A stretch of 64,000 nt of DNA, taken from contig VFZU01000002.1 of NCBI GenBank assembly GCA_016870995.1, positions 1-64,000 of the forward strand, read 5' to 3'. Source of the stretch: Acidobacteriota bacterium (lineage in GTDB: Bacteria; Acidobacteriota; Terriglobia; Bryobacterales; Bryobacteraceae). Positions 34,872 to 42,327 of this stretch are shown here, one piece after another. Positions within the stretch are counted from its first letter, which is position 1. Every line of letters starts with the position of its first letter. The position numbers and the translations under genes are program-made. Below the pieces are notes generated by a model. It was not told the DNA's origin. It was given only the letters and a program-made list of their open reading frames with translations, and ran no database searches.

Positions 34872-36307
34872 CAGCCTTGCCAGAGCTCCTTGACCATGTG
34901 TTCTCCGGCAACGATGGTGGGCCGTTCCGCGCGGCCATTGTGAAGATAGGTGAGCTTGAGATGATCGAGCCCGAGCAGCCAAAGGATCGAAGCGTGGATG
35001 TCGTGAACATGCGCAGGGCGCTCGGTGGCGCGAAGGCCAATCTCGTCGGTGGCGCCGATGGTCTGGCCACCTTTCACTCCGCCGCCAGCGAAGAACATGG
35101 TGAAGCCCCAGGGGTTGTGATCGCGGCCATCGCCTTTTTCGTTAAAGGGTGTGCGACCGAATTCCCCGCCCCAGACGACGAGGGTTTCATCGAGCAGACC
35201 GCGGCGGTGGAGGTCTTCGATTAGGCCAGCCACGGGCTTGTCGGAGGCGCGGCACCACTTGGCGTGATTGCCTTCGAGATCGTTGTGCGCGTCCCAGCCG
35301 CTACCGGAACCGCAGTAGAGTTCGACAAAACGGACACCACGCTCGACGAGGCGGCGAGCAAGTAGGCAATTGCGTCCGAATGTTGCGGTGGCGGGTTGAT
35401 CGAGGCCGTAAAGGGATTTGGTTTCCTCGGTCTCGCCCGTGAGATCGACAACTTCAGGGCCTGACTTCTGCAGAGCATAAGCGAGCTCGAAACTGCGAAT
35501 GCGGGCTTCAAGAGAGGAGTCATCCGGGTGGAGATTGAAGTAGTCGCGATTCTGGGCTTCGAGAAGGGATAGGCGAGCGCGCTGGCGTTCGGGCGTATCG
35601 CCGGGAGCGAGTTTGGTGTTGAGGATCGGATTGGGTCCCTGGCGGAACAACGTGCCCTGATAGACGGCGGGCAGGAAGCCTGAGCCCCAATTCTTGGCGT
35701 TGCCGAAGGGTTCGCGCTCGTCGATCATGCTGACGAAGGTGGGAAGGTTTTTGTTGGCGGTGCCGAGGCCGTAGTTGACCCAGGCACCGAGGCTGGGACG
35801 GCCAGAGAGGATGTCGCCTGTGTTCATTTGACTAACGCCGCCGGCGTGATTGAGACCATCGCATTGGCACGAACGGAGAACGGCAAGCTTGTCAGCATGC
35901 TTGGCAACATTCGGGTAAAGTTCGCTGACCCAAATGCCGGACTTGCCGTGCTGGGCCCATTTGCGTGGGGAGCCCATCAGGGTGTTGCCAGCCGTGCCCA
36001 TTGCAGTGATCGGCCGACCGAAGGATTCGGGCATCGGCTTACCGGCGAGTTCGTTCAGGCGGGGCTTTGGATCGAAGAGATCGATATGGCTTGGGCCCCC
36101 TTCCATAAAGAGGAAGATGACGGACTTGGCCTTGGGCTGGTGATGGGGCTTGCGGGGAACCGTAGCGTCGTGAGTCGTGGCGGCCTGTGATTGCTCCGCG
36201 AGCATCGTGGCCATCGCCATCGCGCCCAAACCACTGCCGGCGCCACGCAGGAACTTACGCCGATTGATCGAATGGAGATCCATTGAGGCGGGAAGCTTAG
36301 TCGACAT
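34871..36307 (-). CDS. DUF1501 family protein, twin-arginine leader (second copy)
   Basis: 478 residues from ATG 36307, overlapping the DUF1553 stop by 11 bases exactly as in the first pair; other ATGs exist upstream and at 36283. Leader INRRKFLRGAGSGLGAMAMA is a good Tat signal. Body marks: SVIFLFMEGGPSHIDLFDPK, NHAGGVSQMNTG, FVELYCGSGSGWDAH, TLVVWGGEFGRTP and GRDHNPWGFT. Predicted periplasmic hydrolase-fold protein working with the DUF1553 partner. Followed by the LacI regulator. Confidence 0.92.
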   Translation of the reverse strand: MSTKLPASMDLHSINRRKFLRGAGSGLGAMAMATMLAEQSQAATTHDATVPRKPHHQPKAKSVIFLFMEGGPSHIDLFDPKPRLNELAGKPMPESFGRPITAMGTAGNTLMGSPRKWAQHGKSGIWVSELYPNVAKHADKLAVLRSCQCDGLNHAGGVSQMNTGDILSGRPSLGAWVNYGLGTANKNLPTFVSMIDEREPFGNAKNWGSGFLPAVYQGTLFRQGPNPILNTKLAPGDTPERQRARLSLLEAQNRDYFNLHPDDSSLEARIRSFELAYALQKSGPEVVDLTGETEETKSLYGLDQPATATFGRNCLLARRLVERGVRFVELYCGSGSGWDAHNDLEGNHAKWCRASDKPVAGLIEDLHRRGLLDETLVVWGGEFGRTPFNEKGDGRDHNPWGFTMFFAGGGVKGGQTIGATDEIGLRATERPAHVHDIHASILWLLGLDHLKLTYLHNGRAERPTIVAGEHMVKELWQG

Positions 36308-38489
36308 AAAGGAACTCACTGGAGGCAAGGAGCGTTTGCGCGAGATCCTGGAGGGCAGCGGCACGCCCACCGGAAAGAGCGGATTGTTCTTTGAGGAAGG
36401 CGGTAGCCCGAGACAGTTCTAATGAACTGGGGGATCGGCCCAGGGTGAGACTATAGGCGCGACTGGCGAGCGAGTCATGAGACTGCCCCTCGTCGTTGCC
36501 AATGCGATCCGCAAGGGCGCGGGCGAAGTTGTGCGTGGCGGAGCCATTGAGGAGCTCGAGGGCCTGGTCGGCGGTGACAGTCTGTTGACGGCGGCCGCAA
36601 CTTTCGAAGGCGAGGGGGGCATCGAAGCTTTCAAGCATGGGATAACGGACGAGGCGGCGAGCGAAAATGTAGACGCTGCGACGGTATTCATCCTGGGTAC
36701 CGCGAGACTTTTTCCAGTGGCGGCCTTCCTGAATCTCCGTGCCGGCGGGGGCAGTGGGGAAGACACCTGGCCCACCCATGGTGGGGTCGAGCAAGCCGGA
36801 GACGAACAGCATTGAATCGCGAATCGATTCCGCTTCGAGGCGACGGCGAGGGTAGCGCCAGAGCAGTTTGTTATCGGGATCCACGGCAGCAGCTTCGACA
36901 TTATTGCTGGAGGATTGACGATAGGTGGCGCTGAGGAGAATGCGGCGGTGGAGCTTCTTGAGACTCCAACCGTCGGTGGTTGTAAAGGTGTGAGTGAGCC
37001 AGTCGAGCATTTCGCGGTGGGAGGGACGCTCACCCATGACGCCGAAGTCGTTGGGGGTGCCGACAATACCTCGCCCGAAATGGTAGTGCCAAACTCGGTT
37101 GACCATGACGCGTGTGGTGAGGGGATTGGATGGGTCGGCCAGGGCCAGGGCTAATGCAGAGCGACGACCGCTCGAATCCTGGTTGGGGATGGTAGTGAAT
37201 TTGGAAGGTGCGGGATTCAAGATGCTGAGCAATCCGGGGGCAACTTCGTCACCAGGTTGATCGATGGAACCGCCGCGAAGAATGAAAGTAGGCGGAGCGA
37301 TCGCAGCCTGATCGCGCATAATTTGAGCCACCGGCAAAGGGGCAGGCAAGTGTTGCTTGTAATTGTCCAGCTCAGCCATGAGAGCTTTGTACTTTGCTTT
37401 GCCTGCGGCATCGAGGAACTTCGGTATCACCTCCGCATCCGGAACTTCAATCTGAGTGACAGCCTTGTAGTAGATCTGATGCTGAATGGGCGAGCGGTCT
37501 TTGGCGGGCATTGCGATGATTGCCTGGACCTCTTCAGGCAGGCGCTCCGTATATTGTTTGCGGAAGTTGGCTCGAGGCCCCTGCATCAAGGCTTCGATCT
37601 TTTCGAGCGTGGGCTTGGCGATTTCACGATAGCGAGCCATTTGTGTGCTGTGCTCCTGGACCTTCGAAGGCGGGACCAGGGTAGCGTCATCAATGATGCG
37701 CAAGTTTGCAAAATGAGCTTGCAGGCGGTAGTAATCCTTGTGGAGCAAGGGATCAAACTTGTGATCGTGGCAGCGGGCACAGGCCAGTGTGACGCCCATG
37801 AATGCGTAGGCCGTGTTGTCGGTGAGGTCGTTTAACAATTCCTGACGGCGGAGACGAACATGGGCCTGATTGAATTCGTCCTCGAAAAGGCGGAGGAACC
37901 CGAGGCCTGGGAGGGCGTTGAGGTCACCAGGGTAGAGTTCGTCGGCAGCAATCTGCTCTTTGATGAAGCGGTCGTAGGGCTTGTCTTGATTGAAGCTATT
38001 GATGACCCAATCGCGGTAGCGCCACATATTGGGGCGGGTGTCGTCCTGCTTGAATCCATCGCTATCGGCGTAGCGGACCACGTCGAGCCAGTGGCGGCCC
38101 CAACGCTCGCCGTAGGCGGGGCTCGCCAGGATGCGATCCACAAGGCGTTCTTCGGCACCAGGCTGAGAATCACCGAGGAAGGCTTGAACTTCGACGGGCG
38201 AAGGGGGCAGGCCAGTCATATCGAAGGTAACGCGCCGGATATAGGTTTCGCGCGAAGCCGGGGAGGAAGGCTTGAGGTTCTTGGCTTGGAGCTTCTGATA
38301 GATGAAATGGTCGATTGGATTCTGCGCCCAGGAGCGGCCTGCTGCATCCAGTTCCGGGAGAACTGGGCTGACGACGGGTTGGATGGCCCACCAGCGGCGC
38401 TGCTGAGGCTTAAAGGTGACTTCGTCGGCAAGAAGGGTTATTGCCAGTGCGCAGGAACAAAGAATTCCCGCAGTGTTTCGAAACGTCAT
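36297..38489 (-). CDS. DUF1549/DUF1553 protein lacking the N-terminal heme domain
   Basis: 730 residues from ATG 38489 (leader FRNTAGILCSCALAITLL). It starts directly with the RWWAIQP segment and DUF1549 (RRVTFDMTGLPPSPVEVQAF, YGERWGRHWLDVVRYAD, LACARCHDHKFDP with one CxxCH), then DUF1553 (LTTRVMVNRVWHYHFGRG, GERPSHREMLDWL). Compared with the 17635-20328 paralogue it lacks both the N-terminal CxxCH cytochrome domain and the discoidin-like insert, which explains its shorter length. First gene of the stretch carrying DUF1501, LacI and the TonB receptor. Confidence 0.92.
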   Translation of the reverse strand: MTFRNTAGILCSCALAITLLADEVTFKPQQRRWWAIQPVVSPVLPELDAAGRSWAQNPIDHFIYQKLQAKNLKPSSPASRETYIRRVTFDMTGLPPSPVEVQAFLGDSQPGAEERLVDRILASPAYGERWGRHWLDVVRYADSDGFKQDDTRPNMWRYRDWVINSFNQDKPYDRFIKEQIAADELYPGDLNALPGLGFLRLFEDEFNQAHVRLRRQELLNDLTDNTAYAFMGVTLACARCHDHKFDPLLHKDYYRLQAHFANLRIIDDATLVPPSKVQEHSTQMARYREIAKPTLEKIEALMQGPRANFRKQYTERLPEEVQAIIAMPAKDRSPIQHQIYYKAVTQIEVPDAEVIPKFLDAAGKAKYKALMAELDNYKQHLPAPLPVAQIMRDQAAIAPPTFILRGGSIDQPGDEVAPGLLSILNPAPSKFTTIPNQDSSGRRSALALALADPSNPLTTRVMVNRVWHYHFGRGIVGTPNDFGVMGERPSHREMLDWLTHTFTTTDGWSLKKLHRRILLSATYRQSSSNNVEAAAVDPDNKLLWRYPRRRLEAESIRDSMLFVSGLLDPTMGGPGVFPTAPAGTEIQEGRHWKKSRGTQDEYRRSVYIFARRLVRYPMLESFDAPLAFESCGRRQQTVTADQALELLNGSATHNFARALADRIGNDEGQSHDSLASRAYSLTLGRSPSSLELSRATAFLKEQSALSGGRAAALQDLAQTLLASSEFLYVD

Positions 38490-38497
38490 AATGCTTA

Positions 38498-38520
38498 TGG
38501 AAATGTTTTCACATTTTCCA
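38498..38520 (-). promoter_or_regulatory. Imperfect palindrome upstream of the DUF1553 gene
   Basis: Arms TGGAAATGT (38498-38506) and ACATTTTCCA (38511-38520) flank a 4-base centre; one extra T in the right arm spoils perfect symmetry. It ends 8 bases before the ATG at 38489, in the only 57-base gap of this gene run, and is the best candidate operator for the LacI-type regulator encoded downstream, although it lacks the central CG common in LacI operators. Confidence 0.4.
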
Positions 38521-38546
38521 GAAGGCGTCAAGTGCGGGCCATGGGC

Positions 38547-39830
38547 CTATGCCTTCAGGCGGATCGCACGGAGGCGGGTGAGGGATTCGATCATGGCGCG
38601 GCCGTTGTGATAGGCGGCCTTCCAGGGGCCGGCTTTGTCGCCCTGTGGCTTGAGATCAGGGGTGATGTTGGCGTGCCAGTCGCCGTGCGTGGCATCGATG
38701 AGATGCTTTTCGCAGAAGGCCCAGGTTTTGCGGAAGACTTCGAAGTACTCCGTGCTGCTGGTGAGCTGATACATGGTGAGGGCGCTGACCAGTGCTTCAG
38801 CCTGCACCCACCAGGATTTCCTTTTGTCTTCGGCGGGCTGGTTGAACTGGCCGGTGTAGAAGAAGCCGCCATTGAGTTCGTCGAAGCCGAACTTACGGCA
38901 GTAGGCAAAATTGGCCTTGAACAGATCCGTGTAGGGGCTAACTTGCAGGCCTGCGGTTTTGATGGCTTCGGTGAGCAGCCAGATGTTCTCAACGTCGTGG
39001 CCGTAGCTGACTGTGGAGTAAGTGCCTTCGAGGCGCGGAGACCAGTCGCGATCGAACTTGTCGGTGGCGGCCATGTATGGCTTGCGAATGACAGCACTGG
39101 ACTCGATGGCGATGAGTTCGAGGAGGCGATCACGAACCTTGGGGTTTGCGGTGGCCTGGAGAAGGGTGGTCATGGCCTCCATGAGGTGGAGGTGGGTGTT
39201 CATGAGCTTCATGCCAGCCGAGGAACCAGCCATGTAAATGGGTTCGTTGACTGGGGGATTGAGCCAATCCTGAAGGAAGTACTCGACGTAGCCGCCATGG
39301 ATGGGATCGTGAGATTGCTTGTCGAGAAGGTTGAAGAAGTCGAGCGAAAAATTGAGCACGTCCTTCCGGCGTGAGGCTTGAGCGTATTCGGCGCAAGCGA
39401 AGAGGGCGAAACTCTGGCCGTAAAGGTGCTTGTTCGGTTTGGTGGGCTTGCCGAGGGCGTCGACTTCCCAATAGAAGCCGCCGTGCTTGGCATCCCACAT
39501 GCGCTCTCGAAGGAATTTATAGCCATGTTCGGCGGCTTCGAGCATTCGCTTGGGTTCGTGGCCGAAGCGGGCCATGCGAGCGAAGAACCAGAGCATGCGA
39601 GCTTGCGTAACGATGGCACGGGGGGCAGAGCCTTTGGGATTGCCATCGATGTCGTGATTGAGGAGGTAGCCGCCGACGGGGTCGATAGTTTTGGGATACC
39701 AGAAGGCCAGGATGTTTTCGAGGAGGATTTTTTCGAGGCGCTGAATGAGGAGATCCAGCTCGCCGCGAGTGGGGAGAAGAGGGGCGGCCGCGGCGGCCAA
39801 GGGCATGGCGGAAAAGGTGCGGCGGGTCAT
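38547..39830 (-). CDS. AGE-family epimerase/isomerase, exported
   Basis: 427 residues. Leader MTRRTFSAMPLAAAAAPLL (twin-arginine-like). The body is an (alpha/alpha)6 barrel of the N-acylglucosamine/cellobiose 2-epimerase family: GGYLLNHDIDGNP, VTQARMLWFFARM, HGGFYWEVDALG, HLYGQSFALFACAEY, NTHLHLMEAMT and SYGHDVENIWLL with the catalytic His residues. Epimerises the C2 position of sugars at a reducing end. Export would be unusual for the family. It lies just upstream of the DUF1553-DUF1501-LacI-receptor block, in keeping with carbohydrate use. Confidence 0.9.
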   Translation of the reverse strand: MTRRTFSAMPLAAAAAPLLPTRGELDLLIQRLEKILLENILAFWYPKTIDPVGGYLLNHDIDGNPKGSAPRAIVTQARMLWFFARMARFGHEPKRMLEAAEHGYKFLRERMWDAKHGGFYWEVDALGKPTKPNKHLYGQSFALFACAEYAQASRRKDVLNFSLDFFNLLDKQSHDPIHGGYVEYFLQDWLNPPVNEPIYMAGSSAGMKLMNTHLHLMEAMTTLLQATANPKVRDRLLELIAIESSAVIRKPYMAATDKFDRDWSPRLEGTYSTVSYGHDVENIWLLTEAIKTAGLQVSPYTDLFKANFAYCRKFGFDELNGGFFYTGQFNQPAEDKRKSWWVQAEALVSALTMYQLTSSTEYFEVFRKTWAFCEKHLIDATHGDWHANITPDLKPQGDKAGPWKAAYHNGRAMIESLTRLRAIRLKA

Positions 39831-39843
39831 CTTTAGGTTCAGT

Positions 39844-41115
39844 CTAGCGTTGGCGGATGGCGCGGATCATTTTGCCCCACAGGGAATGCGTGAGGTCTTC
39901 GAGGTCGCGAGCTTCGTTGTCGACCGTGACGTTAAAGTGGACCCCGGCCATCTCGTCGGTGGTGCCCGGGCCCCAGAGTACTCGTTGTGGAGGACGGTTG
40001 GGGTTGCGGGCATTCGCATCAGAGTTGTCGTAGCGGACCTGCATTTCAAGCAGAGTGCCAGCCTTGAGATGGAGCGGAGTTTTGAGCTGGTAGATGTCTT
40101 GCCAGTTGAAGTCCCAGTCGGTAATGGTGAGGAGCGGTTTGCGGAGGCCGCCGGGCGGAGTGGCCCAGGCGCGGACTTCGCGGGCGATGAAATGGGCGTG
40201 GGGAATGATTTGCCAGAGCGTGATGTCGACGGGAAGCTCGAAGTAGTCGGTGACTTCGTAGCGGGATTGGCCTGCGGGGATGTCGATGGCTTTGGAGGTG
40301 AGGGGGATGTCGAGGAGTTTTTTCTGCGGGGGTTTTTCTGAATAGCGAACAGCAACGGCGCTTGTGTCGGACTCAGGCTTGCCGGTGAAGTGGTAGTGGA
40401 TCTGAAAAACGAGGTCGGCACCGGCGGGAGCTTTGATCGCCGTGCCCGGAGGCATTTGTAGAAGGCCATTGCCGGGGCTCCAGCCGCCGAGGCTGGAGGT
40501 GGGCAGGAAGCCGGGCGTGCCGAAGCAGGGGTAGCCGGGGCCGTCCGATTCGGCGTCGAGTTTGCGGGCGGCGCCGCTGAGATCGAAGAACATCAAAGCG
40601 TGGTGAACGACGCGGCGGTTGCCGGGAAGGAACTCGAAGGCATCGATGTAGCGGGCATCCTTGAGCTGAGTGGGGATAACGAAGCACCGGTATTGATCGG
40701 GACCGTCGGCGGGTAGGTCATAGGGAGAGAGCATGCGCCAGGTTTCGCTAGGCGGAGGTGGGGGAGCTGCGGGCCTAGATGGAATTGAGGTTTTGATGCC
40801 GCGGGGAGCGCCCGTCGAGGCCCAGGCCTGGAGGGTTCTGATTTCGATACTGCTCATGCGGCGCTCACGGTGAAACGTGAGACTGGGTGGGACCGGTTTA
40901 AAGGGAGGCATGAACCGCGTGGACGCAGCGAGCGCAATTTGCCTTGCGTGCTTGCGCGCGGCCTCGTAGGTATCGAGAGGAAAAGGCCCTACCTCGCCCG
41001 CGCGGTGGCACTGGACGCAATGGCGATCCAGAATCGGTGCAACGTCACGGGAATAGGTTGCGGCGCTACTCGGCAGGCTTTTCGCGAGGAGGAGCGATAG
41101 CCAGAAAATCTTCAC
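39844..41115 (-). CDS. Cytochrome c fused to copper type II monooxygenase-like domain
   Basis: 423 residues from GTG 41115, giving the leader VKIFWLSLLLAKSLPSSAA. One heme c motif CVQCH (Cys33, Cys36, His37) sits in an N-terminal cytochrome domain. From about 130 the protein resembles the PHM/dopamine-beta-monooxygenase fold: RRVVHHALMFF, FQIHYHFTG and IPHAHFI supply His residues fit for two copper sites. Family members hydroxylate substrates with copper and an electron donor; here the donor may be the fused heme. The substrate is unknown. The 5' end overlaps the ATP-grasp gene by 50 bases. Confidence 0.82.
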   Translation of the reverse strand: MKIFWLSLLLAKSLPSSAATYSRDVAPILDRHCVQCHRAGEVGPFPLDTYEAARKHARQIALAASTRFMPPFKPVPPSLTFHRERRMSSIEIRTLQAWASTGAPRGIKTSIPSRPAAPPPPPSETWRMLSPYDLPADGPDQYRCFVIPTQLKDARYIDAFEFLPGNRRVVHHALMFFDLSGAARKLDAESDGPGYPCFGTPGFLPTSSLGGWSPGNGLLQMPPGTAIKAPAGADLVFQIHYHFTGKPESDTSAVAVRYSEKPPQKKLLDIPLTSKAIDIPAGQSRYEVTDYFELPVDITLWQIIPHAHFIAREVRAWATPPGGLRKPLLTITDWDFNWQDIYQLKTPLHLKAGTLLEMQVRYDNSDANARNPNRPPQRVLWGPGTTDEMAGVHFNVTVDNEARDLEDLTHSLWGKMIRAIRQR

Positions 41116-42274
41116 GAACACGCTCCAGGTATTGATCCATGAGGTATTGGACGCGCTCGTAGCTGGTGCTGGAGACCACGAAGCCGACGTGATGTTTTTT
41201 CTCCATGCGCCAGACGAGTTCGGGGTCGTTGTAAGCCGAAGTGTCGGGCTTTTCCTGCCGGGCGAGGCTGACGAGGAGGCCACCGTAGCTGTCTCTGGCC
41301 GGGCCTAACTTGTAACCGCCAGCACCGCCGTCGACTTCAATTTTGGCCCATTCGGCCCAAAGGTTGATACCCGTGGAGGCGTCGATGAGGTCGGCAATGT
41401 GTGCGCCGCCGACGCGCGCCGAAGTTTCGAGAAAGTAGATCTTGCCGTCTTCGCGACCCTGGATGTATTCCGTATGAGAAACACCGCGGAGGAGCCCCAT
41501 AGCGGAGAGCACGAGCTGGTTCTTCTCAAGAAGGCTCTTCTCAAGGGGAGTGTTGTGTTCAAGAAGGCGCGTGGTGAAGACGCCGCCTTCATGGCTGACG
41601 TCCATGGGTGGACGCCCGTAGCGGCTGGCGACGGCGAAAAGAATTTCTCGCTCGCTCACGACGGAATCAACGTGAAAGATGTGGCCCGGAATGTAGCGTT
41701 CGACAAGGTAGTTGGATTGATCGTTGCCGAGGGAGTTGACAATGTTCCAGAACTCATCCTTGGTGAAGACCTTCTTGATGCCGATGGCACCGGCCATAAA
41801 GCGAGGTTTGAGGACCCACGGCGCAGGGATGCGATCGAGAAACTCGTTGACCTTGTCGTGGTTGAGGACGTGAACGAAGTCAGGAATATTGAGACCTTTG
41901 TCGGCGGCCTGACGGCGCATGGCGAGTTTGTCGCGGAAGTAACGGGTAGTGGTTTCGCCCATGCCCGGGATTCGCAGATGCTCGCGCAGGGCGGCGGCCA
42001 TTTCAAGATCGAAGTCGTCGAGGGGAACGATGCGGTCGATTTGTTCTGTGCGGGCCAGATAGCTCACGGCATTGATGGTTTGCTGCTTGTCCCACTTCTT
42101 TTTGTCGTCCGGCATGTAGAAGATGTCGTCGATCGACTCCATCGGCCACTTGGCGGATTCTTTCAGGCTGTGAGAGGAGAGAAGCAATACGCGACAGCCT
42201 TGGCGCTTGGCTTCGCGGAGGAACTCATAACCTTTTTCGTAACTGGCAATACAGAGAACTGTGAGGGGACGCAT
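41066..42274 (-). CDS. ATP-grasp family carboxylate-amine ligase
   Basis: 402 residues, soluble. PreATP-grasp domain at the start (LTVLCIASYEKGYEFLREAK), then ATP-grasp: RDKLAMRRQAADKGLNIP, PWVLKPRFMAGAIGIKKV (nucleotide Lys and Gly loop), NYLVERYIPGHIFHVDS and the metal site IYFLETSARVGGAHIADL. Closest in layout to carbamoyl-phosphate-synthase-like ligases of the biotin carboxylase type. It heads the 16-kb minus-strand gene run. The substrate is unknown; it is the third ATP-grasp protein of the window. Confidence 0.88.
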   Translation of the reverse strand: MRPLTVLCIASYEKGYEFLREAKRQGCRVLLLSSHSLKESAKWPMESIDDIFYMPDDKKKWDKQQTINAVSYLARTEQIDRIVPLDDFDLEMAAALREHLRIPGMGETTTRYFRDKLAMRRQAADKGLNIPDFVHVLNHDKVNEFLDRIPAPWVLKPRFMAGAIGIKKVFTKDEFWNIVNSLGNDQSNYLVERYIPGHIFHVDSVVSEREILFAVASRYGRPPMDVSHEGGVFTTRLLEHNTPLEKSLLEKNQLVLSAMGLLRGVSHTEYIQGREDGKIYFLETSARVGGAHIADLIDASTGINLWAEWAKIEVDGGAGGYKLGPARDSYGGLLVSLARQEKPDTSAYNDPELVWRMEKKHHVGFVVSSTSYERVQYLMDQYLERVREDFLAIAPPREKPAE

Positions 42275-42327
42275 GCTCGGAAAACCTCGATGAGTGGAAG
42301 CACTGCTACACTTTTCAGGTTAGCCGC

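Noticed and set aside
37860-39374. 504-codon open frame on the plus strand
   Set aside because: It crosses the DUF1553 and AGE epimerase genes antisense; both of those have strong family motifs. Long shadows are common in this GC-rich sequence.
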